Positions 55,451 through 64,000 of a stretch of DNA of 64,000 nucleotides are shown in pieces; positions within the stretch are counted from its first letter, which is position 1, and the number at the start of each line of letters is the position of its first letter. The notes below the pieces were generated by a model, which saw only the letters and a list, made by a program, of their open reading frames with translations, did not search any database and was not told the DNA's origin. Made by a program: the position numbers and the translations under genes. Origin of the DNA: Pseudomonas sp. GM79 (lineage in GTDB: Bacteria; Pseudomonadota; Gammaproteobacteria; Pseudomonadales; Pseudomonadaceae); NCBI RefSeq assembly GCF_000282495.1, contig NZ_AKJE01000035.1, positions 62,001 to 126,000 of the forward strand, written 5' to 3'.

Positions 55451-56170
55451 ATGCAACACCTAAAATCCCTGGCGCTACTCAGTCTGTTGTGTGCCGGCCA
55501 AGTCTCGGCCCACGGTCTCTGGACCGAAGAACGTCGCGGCAACATCGAAGTCATCTACGGCCACGGTGCCGAAGACAACGCCTTCAAGGCACAGAAAATC
55601 AGCGGCGCGTGGGCCTATGACGTCGCCGGAAAAATGATCCCGGTGAACGTGCAACGGCTGGCCGACCACGCCCGCCTGCAGCCGTTGAAACCACCGGCGG
55701 TGATGGCCGTGGCGCTGAACAATGGCATGTGGTCGCAGACGGCGGATAAGAAATGGATCAACGAAGGACGCAGCAAAGTGCCGGGGGCTATTGAGTCGAC
55801 CCAGACCTTCAAGTACAGCCTGGCGATCTACCAGCCGGGGGCGAAGCTGCCAAAGCTCGATCAGATGAAACTGTTGATTCTGCCGGAGGTTGATCCGCTT
55901 ACCGTGGGGCCGGGCAAGTCGTTGCCGGTTCGAGTGCTGTTGGACGGTAAGCCGGCGGCGGGCGTGAAGTTGGTGGGCGACTATCGCAGCGCGCCGGATA
56001 CGTTAAGCACCGAGACCGATGCAGAGGGTCGGGCGCAAGTATTGGTGCGTAATGAAGGGTTGAATGTGATTGCGGCGCAGATGGAGATTCCGCTGAAGGA
56101 CAACCCGGATGTCGCGACGCGCGGGCTGTTCACGTCGCTGACCTTCCTGGGCGAAGCGCATCACGAGTAA
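55451..56170 (+). CDS. DUF4198 periplasmic protein
   Basis: A 239-residue exported protein. The signal peptide (MQHLKSLALLSLLCAGQVSA) should be cut to leave HGLWTEERRG, i.e. an N-terminal histidine. DUF4198 proteins accompany TonB receptors and metal transporters and are thought to handle nickel, copper or other metals in the periplasm. The body is beta-rich with SLPVRVLLDGKPAAGVKLVG, an Ig-like pattern. No C-terminal membrane helix. It forms a two-gene unit with the upstream receptor, suggesting metal or metallophore uptake. Confidence 0.78.
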   Translation: MQHLKSLALLSLLCAGQVSAHGLWTEERRGNIEVIYGHGAEDNAFKAQKISGAWAYDVAGKMIPVNVQRLADHARLQPLKPPAVMAVALNNGMWSQTADKKWINEGRSKVPGAIESTQTFKYSLAIYQPGAKLPKLDQMKLLILPEVDPLTVGPGKSLPVRVLLDGKPAAGVKLVGDYRSAPDTLSTETDAEGRAQVLVRNEGLNVIAAQMEIPLKDNPDVATRGLFTSLTFLGEAHHE

Positions 56171-56182
56171 CCCAAAAAACCT

Positions 56183-56344
56183 TGTGGGAGCGTGGCTTTC
56201 CCGCGATGGGGACACCGCGGTGCAATAGGTAGTCCGCGTTATCGTTCTTCGCGAGCAAGCCCGCTCCCACACTTGATCTTCTGTGAACACACCATTGGTG
56301 AGCAATGGAGATCCAGTGTGGGAGCGGGCTTGCTCGCGAAAGCG
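56183..56344. repeat. Cluster of three REP arms
   Basis: Contains TTGTGGGAGCGTGGCTTTCC, then CTTCGCGAGCAAGCCCGCTC, then GTGTGGGAGCGGGCTTGCTC, the last only 2 bp from the hisC stop codon. Right-hand border of the TonB/DUF4198 insert. Confidence 0.9.
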
Positions 56345-56346
56345 AT

Positions 56347-57399
56347 CTAAAGGTCGCCGAGGCCGTCGATCAGCGCCTGATTCTGCTCCGGCGCGCCGAT
56401 GGAAATCCGCAGGAACTGGGCAATCCGCTCTTGCTTGAAGTGCCGAACGATCACGCCCTGTTCGCGCAACTTCGCCGCCAGCCCTGCCGCATCGTGCTTC
56501 GGGTGACGGGCGAAAATGAAGTTCGCCGCCGACGGCAACACCTCAAACCCCTTTGCCTCCAGCTGCGCGACCACCTTTTCGCGACTCTCGATGACCAACC
56601 GGCAGGTCTTGTCAAAATACTCGCGATCCTCGAACGCCGCTGCCGCACCCACAATCGCCAGGCGATCCAGCGGGTAGGAGTTGAAGCTGTTCTTGATCCG
56701 CTCCAGCGCCTCGATCAAGTCCGGATGCCCCACCGCCAGACCAACCCGCAGGCCCGCCAGTGAACGGGACTTGGACAGGGTCTGAGTCACCAGCAGGTTC
56801 GGATAACGGTCCACCAGCGTGATCGCCGTTTCACCACCGAAATCAATGTAAGCCTCATCCACCACGACCACCGAATCCGGACTGGCCTTGAGGATTTGCT
56901 CAACCGCGTCCAGCGCCAGCAGGCAACCGGTCGGTGCGTTCGGGTTCGGGAAAATGATCCCGCCGTTCGGCTTGGCGTAGTCCGCCGGGTTGATCTGGAA
57001 TTGCTCATCCAGCGGCACCGCGTCGAATGCGATGCCGTACAACCCGCAGTAAACCGGGTAGAAGCTGTAGCTGATGTCCGGGAATAGCAGCGGCTGATCG
57101 TGTTGCAGCAAACCGTGGAAAATGTGCGCCAGGACTTCATCGGAACCGTTGCCGAGGAACACCTGATTGCCCTGCACGCCGTAGTACTTGGCAACAGCCT
57201 GCTTGAGCAGGTCGCTGTTCGGGTCCGGGTACAGACGCAGGTTATCGTTCAGTTCGGTCTGCATTGCGGCCAAAGCTTTGGGCGATGGACCGTACGGGTT
57301 TTCGTTGGTATTGAGCTTCACCAGTTTTGCCAGCTTCGGCTGCTCGCCCGGCACGTAAGGCACCAGGCTCTTGACGAAGGGACTCCAGAATTTACTCAT
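56347..57399 (-). CDS. hisC: Histidinol-phosphate aminotransferase
   Basis: A 350-residue class I PLP aminotransferase of histidine biosynthesis (imidazole acetol-phosphate to histidinol phosphate). Key parts: [18 protein letters not shown], the PLP-pocket [11 protein letters not shown] and the lysine region [13 protein letters not shown]. It follows hisD by 2 bp on the same strand, so the two are linked. In P. aeruginosa hisC1 lies directly beside algW, without the TonB pair seen here. Confidence 0.96.
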   Translation of the reverse strand: MSKFWSPFVKSLVPYVPGEQPKLAKLVKLNTNENPYGPSPKALAAMQTELNDNLRLYPDPNSDLLKQAVAKYYGVQGNQVFLGNGSDEVLAHIFHGLLQHDQPLLFPDISYSFYPVYCGLYGIAFDAVPLDEQFQINPADYAKPNGGIIFPNPNAPTGCLLALDAVEQILKASPDSVVVVDEAYIDFGGETAITLVDRYPNLLVTQTLSKSRSLAGLRVGLAVGHPDLIEALERIKNSFNSYPLDRLAIVGAAAAFEDREYFDKTCRLVIESREKVVAQLEAKGFEVLPSAANFIFARHPKHDAAGLAAKLREQGVIVRHFKQERIAQFLRISIGAPEQNQALIDGLGDL

Positions 57400-57401
57400 G
57401 T

Positions 57402-58727
57402 TCAGTTGCCCTTCTTATCGTCAACGATACGGTATTCGGCGCTGCGGGCGTGGGCGGTCAGCGACTCGCCACGGGCCAGCACGGAAGCGGTTTTGCCCAG
57501 TTCGGAGGCACCCTGCTCGGAGCAGAAGATGATCGACGAACGTTTCTGGAAGTCGTAAACACCCAGTGGCGAAGAGAAGCGCGCGGTGCCGGACGTTGGC
57601 AGCACGTGGTTCGGGCCAGCGCAGTAGTCGCCCAGCGCTTCGGAGGTGTGGCGGCCCATGAAGATCGCGCCGGCGTGGCGGATCTGCGGCAACCAGGCCT
57701 GTGGATCGGCAACCGACAACTCCAGGTGTTCCGGCGCGATACGGTTGGCAACTTCAATCGCTTGTTCCATGTCGCGAACCTTGATCAGCGCTCCGCGACC
57801 ATTGATCGAGGTTTCGATGATCTCGGCGCGCTCCATGGTCGGCAGCAATTTGGCGATGCTGGCGGCGACCTTGTCGAGGAACTCGGCGTCCGGGCTGACC
57901 AGAATCGCCTGGGCGTCTTCGTCGTGCTCGGCCTGGGAGAACAGGTCCATGGCAATCCAGTCCGGATCGGTCTGACCGTCACACACCACGAGGATCTCGG
58001 AGGGGCCGGCGATCATGTCGATGCCGACCTGACCGAACACGTGGCGCTTGGCGGTGGCGACATAGATGTTGCCAGGGCCGACCACTTTGTCGACCTTCGG
58101 CACGCTTTCGGTGCCGTAAGCCAGCGCCGCAACAGCCTGGGCACCGCCGATGGTGAACACCCGGTCGACGCCCGCGATACAGGCCGCGGCCAGCACCAGT
58201 TCGTTGACTTCACCGCGCGGAGTCGGCACGACCATGACCACTTCGGTCACACCTGCCACCTTGGCCGGAATCGCGTTCATAAGCACCGATGACGGGTACG
58301 ACGCCTTGCCGCCCGGCACATACAGACCGGCGCGATCCAGCGGCGTGACTTTCTGGCCCAGCACAGTGCCGTCAGCTTCGGTGTAGCTCCAGGAATCCTG
58401 CTTCTGTTTTTCGTGGTAGCTGCGCACGCGAGTCGCGGCTTTTTCCAGGGCTTCACGCTGAGGCGCGGTGATGCGGGTCAGGGCCAGTTCCAGGCGTTCA
58501 CGCGGCAGGATCAAATCTGCCATGGAGGCGACTTGCAGGCCGTCGAACTTCTGGGTGAATTCCACCAGCGCCGCGTCGCCGCGTTCGCGCACTGCCCTGA
58601 TGATGTCCAGCACTCGCTGATTGACCGAGTCGTCAGACACACTTTCCCAGCTCAGCAGATGATCCAGATGATGTGCGAAATCCGGGTCAGCAGCGTTGAG
58701 TCGGCGAATTGCAGTCGGTGCGGTCAT
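57402..58727 (-). CDS. hisD: Histidinol dehydrogenase
   Basis: A 441-residue zinc enzyme oxidising histidinol to histidine in two NAD steps. Motifs include [56 protein letters not shown] (base Glu-His and zinc ligands) and [13 protein letters not shown]. Length is standard. It lies 126 bp after hisG. Confidence 0.96.
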   Translation of the reverse strand: MTAPTAIRRLNAADPDFAHHLDHLLSWESVSDDSVNQRVLDIIRAVRERGDAALVEFTQKFDGLQVASMADLILPRERLELALTRITAPQREALEKAATRVRSYHEKQKQDSWSYTEADGTVLGQKVTPLDRAGLYVPGGKASYPSSVLMNAIPAKVAGVTEVVMVVPTPRGEVNELVLAAACIAGVDRVFTIGGAQAVAALAYGTESVPKVDKVVGPGNIYVATAKRHVFGQVGIDMIAGPSEILVVCDGQTDPDWIAMDLFSQAEHDEDAQAILVSPDAEFLDKVAASIAKLLPTMERAEIIETSINGRGALIKVRDMEQAIEVANRIAPEHLELSVADPQAWLPQIRHAGAIFMGRHTSEALGDYCAGPNHVLPTSGTARFSSPLGVYDFQKRSSIIFCSEQGASELGKTASVLARGESLTAHARSAEYRIVDDKKGN

Positions 58728-58853
58728 AGCGAGAGCCTCATAGGAATGGCAAAAACTCAGGCGCCCTAACTTAGCAGTCGTTTCCGCTTGGGCACCTGAG
58801 AATTCTGGCTATGAGGCGGATAGACGGGCGCGACTCAAGGTCGCGCGGGTGAA

Positions 58854-59489
58854 TCAGCCGCGGTGTCGAGACTCCACTGCCTTGCGCAGGGTGTCGATCA
58901 ACGCCTGGATTCGGGCGTGCTGCATTTTCATCGAAGCTTTGTTGACGATCAGCCGGGAGCTGATGTCGGCAATGAAATCCTGGGGCTCCAGGCCATTGGC
59001 ACGCAGAGTGTTACCGGTGTCGACCACGTCGATGATCTTGTCCGCCAGACCGATCAGCGGCGCCAGCTCCATCGAGCCGTAGAGCTTGATGATGTCGACC
59101 TGACGGCCTTGCTCGGCATAGTAACGCTTGGCGACGTTGACGAATTTGGTCGCCACCCGCAGACGCCCCTTGGGCTCGACATCGCCGACACGGCCGGCGG
59201 TCATCAGCTTGCAGAGGGCAATTCGCAGATCCAGAGGTTCGTACAGACCCTGGCCGCCATACTCCATCAGCACGTCTTTACCGGCGACGCCCAGGTCGGC
59301 GGCACCATGCTCGACGTAGGTCGGCACATCGGTGGCGCGCACGATCAGCAGGCGCACATCGGCCTGGGTCGTGGGGATGATCAGCTTGCGGCTCTTGTCC
59401 GGATTCTCGGTCGGCACGATACCCGCTTCAGCCAGAAGCGGCAGGGTGTCGTCAAGGATGCGGCCCTTGGACAGTGCGATGGTCAACAT
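58854..59489 (-). CDS. hisG: ATP phosphoribosyltransferase, short form
   Basis: A 211-residue short HisG, first enzyme of histidine biosynthesis, using ATP and PRPP. Visible are [35 protein letters not shown] and [14 protein letters not shown] (PRPP loop). Short forms lack the C-terminal regulatory domain and require HisZ, expected elsewhere in the genome. It lies 128 bp after murA. Confidence 0.96.
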   Translation of the reverse strand: MLTIALSKGRILDDTLPLLAEAGIVPTENPDKSRKLIIPTTQADVRLLIVRATDVPTYVEHGAADLGVAGKDVLMEYGGQGLYEPLDLRIALCKLMTAGRVGDVEPKGRLRVATKFVNVAKRYYAEQGRQVDIIKLYGSMELAPLIGLADKIIDVVDTGNTLRANGLEPQDFIADISSRLIVNKASMKMQHARIQALIDTLRKAVESRHRG

Positions 59490-59617
59490 GGGAAACGTCA
59501 GTCCTTATCAAGGTACTCATGCCCGGTCGCAAACGGCGCCGGACATACATCGAGGCCGTTACCAGCCCCGACTTGAACAAAATCAACGGGCGCGTCCTTG
59601 CGCCCATGCAGCAGAAA

Positions 59618-61145
<1,528 letters not shown>

Positions 61146-61191
61146 GCTCAACCTCAATCGGCGCCCTGTGCGCGCGGGTCGGACATCATAC

Positions 61192-61250
61192 AAAAAAGCC
61201 CCGCGCCTGCGAACCCCGCATTCACAGGACTCTGACGGGGGGCTTCTTTA
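61192..61250 (-). terminator. Probable terminator after mlaB
   Basis: On the minus strand AGCCCC pairs with GGGGCT across a long loop and is followed by TTTTTT, between the mlaB stop and ibaG. The stem is short, so confidence is moderate. Confidence 0.5.
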
Positions 61251-61260
61251 TAGATGCGGT

Positions 61261-61566
61261 TCAGGGGTGCGCCAACAGCTCGGTCAATTCGCTGACCTGA
61301 GCGATTTCACGCATATCGTCGGGCATCGCGCGAATGCTCAGGGCCTTGCCGGCCGCCTGGGCATCGCGCATGAAGCACAGCAACAGCGACAAGCCAACGC
61401 TGCTGGACTTCTCCACCGCTGAGCAATCAACCACCAGCGCAGCCGCGTTACTGGACTTGATCAGCGCCTGCCCCTGCTTGCGCAGGTTCGGGCCTGTCCG
61501 GTAATCCAGCACGCCACTGAGCAGCAGTTCGCCGGATTCGCTCATGCGAATGGCCGACTCACTCAT
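61261..61566 (-). CDS. mlaB: MlaB STAS-domain protein
   Basis: A 101-residue STAS-domain protein, the cytoplasmic subunit of the MlaFEDB phospholipid transporter. The core VDCSAVEKSSSVGLSLLLCF is STAS-like with the expected Ser/Thr-rich loop. It overlaps mlaC by 4 nt (ATGA), so the two are translationally coupled. MlaB stabilises the MlaF ATPase. Confidence 0.92.
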   Translation of the reverse strand: MSESAIRMSESGELLLSGVLDYRTGPNLRKQGQALIKSSNAAALVVDCSAVEKSSSVGLSLLLCFMRDAQAAGKALSIRAMPDDMREIAQVSELTELLAHP

Positions 61567-62216
61567 TGGGTTTGCTTCTCGGTAGATTGTTCGGTGGCTT
61601 CCTTGGCTTTGGCGACTTCCCCGGCCCAACCGTTGATGGTCTTGTCCAGGTCGTTGCCATTGCGCTGCATCGCATCAGCAAACTGATCGCGGAACAGCTT
61701 GCCAATGTTGATGCCGTTGATGATCACGTTGCGCAGCTTCCACTCGCCGTTGATCTTCTCGAGTGTATAAGACACAGGATAGATCGCGCCGCTGCTACTC
61801 TTGACCGTCATGCCAACGCTGGTACGGTCGCCTGACTCATCCTTGGCAGGATCGACGACGATGCCCTGGTTGTCGTACTCAAGCAAAGCATTGCCATAGA
61901 ACTGGAACAGGCCTTTTTTGAAGTTCTCGACAAACTTCTGCATCTGCTCGGGCGTGGCCTTGCGTGAATACTTGACCGTCATGATGCTCTTGGAAATGCC
62001 TTCGGCATCCACCACAGGCCCGACGATGGCATTCAGCGCCGTATAAAAGTCCTGCGGGTCCTGCTTGTACTTTTCTTTGTTGGCAGCAAGATCCGCCAAC
62101 AACCGGGTGGTGGTGTCCTGTACCAGATCGTGCGCGGAAGGCGCCGCCACGGCGTTAGCCATCATCGGCAAAGCCGCGAGTATTACCAACAGGCCACGTC
62201 GCAAGATAGAGATCAT
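61563..62216 (-). CDS. mlaC: MlaC periplasmic lipid-binding protein
   Basis: A 217-residue periplasmic carrier. The signal peptide is MISILRRGLLVILAALPMMA then NAVAAPSA. The mature part is the MlaC/Ttg2D fold: YSRKATPEQMQKFVENFKKG and WKLRNVIINGINIGKLFRDQ. It shuttles phospholipids between the outer-membrane MlaA complex and MlaD. It follows mlaD by 11 bp. Confidence 0.95.
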   Translation of the reverse strand: MISILRRGLLVILAALPMMANAVAAPSAHDLVQDTTTRLLADLAANKEKYKQDPQDFYTALNAIVGPVVDAEGISKSIMTVKYSRKATPEQMQKFVENFKKGLFQFYGNALLEYDNQGIVVDPAKDESGDRTSVGMTVKSSSGAIYPVSYTLEKINGEWKLRNVIINGINIGKLFRDQFADAMQRNGNDLDKTINGWAGEVAKAKEATEQSTEKQTQ

Positions 62217-62227
62217 TCAAAAGCTCC

Positions 62228-62695
62228 TCATTTGGCGTCTTTGCTAACGGTATTGAGCAGGAATTTACCGATCAGGTCCTCGAGCACCAGCGACGACTGC
62301 GTGTCGTGGATGGTTCCCCCTTCCTTGAGCAGGGTTTCTTCCCCGCCCACGCTGATACCGATGTATTTCTCACCCAACAGGCCAGCGGTCAGGATAGATG
62401 CAGTGGAGTCGGTCGGCAGATTATCTACGCGCTTTTCCAGTTGCATGGTCACCCGACCGGTGAAGCTGTCGCGATCCAGATCGATTGCGGTGACTTTGCC
62501 GATGGTGACACCGGCCATGGTCACTTTAGCTCTGACCGTCAAACCGGCGATATTGTCGAAATACGCATAAAGTTTATAAGTATCGGTGCTCGCCGTCGGA
62601 GCCAGGCCACTGACCCGCAGCGCAAGCAACAGCAAAGCCAGGATGCCAGCCAGCAAGAAAAGGCCGACACCGATTTCCAGGGTGCGGTTTTGCAT
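62228..62695 (-). CDS. mlaD: MlaD MCE-domain protein
   Basis: A 155-residue MCE protein anchored by an N-terminal helix (GVGLFLLAGILALLLLALRV). The MCE domain spans about residues 38-115 (LYAYFDNIAGLTVRAKVTMA, GLLGEKYIGISVGGEE). It forms the periplasmic hexameric ring of the transporter. Its ATG shares a base with the mlaE stop (TGATG). Confidence 0.95.
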   Translation of the reverse strand: MQNRTLEIGVGLFLLAGILALLLLALRVSGLAPTASTDTYKLYAYFDNIAGLTVRAKVTMAGVTIGKVTAIDLDRDSFTGRVTMQLEKRVDNLPTDSTASILTAGLLGEKYIGISVGGEETLLKEGGTIHDTQSSLVLEDLIGKFLLNTVSKDAK

Positions 62696-63492
62696 CAGAA
62701 ATCTCCAAACATCAAGGCGGTCAAGATAAAGTCCAGGCCAAGTACAGCCAAAGAGGCATACACCACGGTCTTGGTAGTGGCACGACTGATCCCCTCGGAA
62801 GTGGGCTCGCAGTCATAGCCTTGGAATACGGCGATCCAGGTCACGACGAAGGCAAAAACGATGCTTTTGATAATACCGTTGAGCACATCGTCGACAAACG
62901 TCACGCTGTTCTGCATGTTCGACCAGTAGGAGCCTTCATAGACACCCAGCCAGTCGACGGCCACCCACGAACCGCCCCAGATACCCACCACGCTGAAAAT
63001 CGTCGTCAGTACCGGCAAGGAAATGAAACCGGCCCACAGGCGCGGGGCAATGATGTACTTGAGCGGGTCGACCCCGATCATTTCCAGGCTGGACAATTGC
63101 TCGGTGGACTTCATGTTGCCGATTTCGGCGGTCAGCGCCGACCCTGCGCGCCCGGCGAACAGCAAGGCCGTGACCACCGGCCCCAGTTCACGCAGCAGCG
63201 TCAACGCGACCATCTGCCCGACGGCCTGTTCCGAACCGTAGCTGGACAGAATATTGAACCCCTGCAGGGCCAGCACCATGCCGATGAACACCCCGGAGAC
63301 CACGATGATCACCAGGGACATCACGCCCACCGAATGCAGTTGCTTGACCAGCAAGCCGAAACCGCCGCCGATGCCGCCACGACCGAGCAAGGCATGGAAC
63401 AGGAACAACGCCGAACGCCCGAACACCGCCATCACATCGATGCCGGCATGACCGAAACGGCGCACCCTTTCTATTAGTGTGATCTTGCGCAT
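62695..63492 (-). CDS. mlaE: MlaE permease
   Basis: A 265-residue inner-membrane permease of the Mla ABC transporter. Several membrane segments are visible ([76 protein letters not shown]). It also has the conserved [20 protein letters not shown] element. The start ATG at 63492 shares a base with the mlaF stop, again TGATG. Confidence 0.95.
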   Translation of the reverse strand: MRKITLIERVRRFGHAGIDVMAVFGRSALFLFHALLGRGGIGGGFGLLVKQLHSVGVMSLVIIVVSGVFIGMVLALQGFNILSSYGSEQAVGQMVALTLLRELGPVVTALLFAGRAGSALTAEIGNMKSTEQLSSLEMIGVDPLKYIIAPRLWAGFISLPVLTTIFSVVGIWGGSWVAVDWLGVYEGSYWSNMQNSVTFVDDVLNGIIKSIVFAFVVTWIAVFQGYDCEPTSEGISRATTKTVVYASLAVLGLDFILTALMFGDF

Positions 63493-64000
63493 CAACGCTT
63501 CCCCAGAAGATCTGCGCGGTAATCCGGCGCTGGAAAGTGGTATGCGACCGGGCCGTCGGGTTCGCCAGTCAAGAATTGACGAATACGTGGCTCATCCGAT
63601 TTCATCAGATCCTTGGGAGTGCCTTGCCCCAACACTTGCCCGTCGCCCACCACGATGAGGTGGTCGGCGATGCTCGCGGTCTCGGCCAGGTCGTGGGAAA
63701 CCACAATGCTGGTGATGTTCAGCGCATCGTTGAGCAAGCGGATCAAGCGCACCAGCACGCCCATGGCGATCGGGTCCTGGCCGACGAAAGGCTCGTCGTA
63801 CATCAGGATTCGCGGATCGAGAGCAATTGCCCGGGCCAGCGCGACGCGACGTTTCATGCCGCCAGACAATTCGTCAGGCATCAGGTCGATGGCGCCACGC
63901 AAGCCAACAGCCTGCAATTTGAGCAGGACAATGTCGCGGATCATTTCTTCCGGCAGCGCTGTATGAACACGTAGCGGAAAAGCGACGTTCTCGAACACAT
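63492..64000 (-). CDS. mlaF: MlaF ATPase, cut by the window end
   Basis: Only the C-terminal ~169 residues of this ABC ATPase are inside the window; the N-terminus with Walker A lies beyond 64000. The signature [20 protein letters not shown], Walker [14 protein letters not shown] and switch His region [20 protein letters not shown] are complete. It powers retrograde phospholipid transport by MlaFEDB. First gene of mlaFEDCB, with overlapping stop/start codons throughout. Confidence 0.95.
   Translation of the reverse strand, partial: VFENVAFPLRVHTALPEEMIRDIVLLKLQAVGLRGAIDLMPDELSGGMKRRVALARAIALDPRILMYDEPFVGQDPIAMGVLVRLIRLLNDALNITSIVVSHDLAETASIADHLIVVGDGQVLGQGTPKDLMKSDEPRIRQFLTGEPDGPVAYHFPAPDYRADLLGKR

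Overview
The window is a high-GC Gammaproteobacterial chromosome segment that reads as Pseudomonas, most likely of the P. fluorescens group. Three things point there. The gene blocks are Pseudomonas-typical: hmgA-fahA-maiA with hmgR; folM-folE-folX; trxB/cysZ/slyD/pta; cysD-cysNC/Nif3/algW/hisCDG/murA/mla. The intergenic spaces carry many copies of the two palindromic REP families common in fluorescent pseudomonads. The short LOV photoreceptor and the DUF3509, DUF1302 and DUF1329 genes also fit. I see no tRNA, rRNA, CRISPR array, prophage or transposase gene.

Layout. 1-7 kb: the end of a TonB receptor, an HPF/RaiA ribosome-associated protein, a LysR regulator divergent from a serine deaminase/serine transporter pair, DUF3509, PsiE, and SOS-controlled yebG with a clear LexA box. 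7-11.4 kb: a 2-oxoacid dehydrogenase E1alpha-E1beta-E2 operon behind a leucine-dehydrogenase homologue whose second catalytic lysine is replaced by valine. 11.5-16.7 kb: a SirB1-like protein and the homogentisate pathway with its IclR repressor and a palindromic operator. 16.7-26.2 kb: an accessory-looking block with an 1148-residue toxin-like protein, a MalT-type LuxR regulator and a DUF1329/DUF1302 envelope pair. 26.2-30.4 kb: a possible small-RNA locus, an AmpDh3-like amidase and an SDR/hydrolase/aldolase trio.

30.6-36.6 kb is the most coherent unusual region. A flavodoxin is divergent from a short LOV photoreceptor, followed by a PilZ-like unknown, a MerR regulator that looks like a cobalamin-less (class II LitR-type) light regulator, a membrane-anchored monooxygenase-fold protein, and the tetrahydromonapterin genes folM, folE and folX. 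Then come DUF1244 and HopJ-family genes. 36.9-47.5 kb: a class III aminotransferase, trxB, cysZ, a glycosyltransferase, an Old Yellow Enzyme, a glutathione peroxidase, slyD, DUF3565, pta (with no ackA beside it) and an acyltransferase.

47.7-64 kb: sulfate activation (cysD, cysNC), Nif3, algW, histidine genes hisC-hisD-hisG, murA, ibaG and the lipid-transport operon mlaFEDCB, with mlaF cut by the window end. Two insertions interrupt this otherwise conserved order. A four-helix-bundle (IVP-type) gene framed by inverted repeats sits between cysD and cysNC. A TonB receptor plus DUF4198 metal-handling pair sits between algW and hisC.
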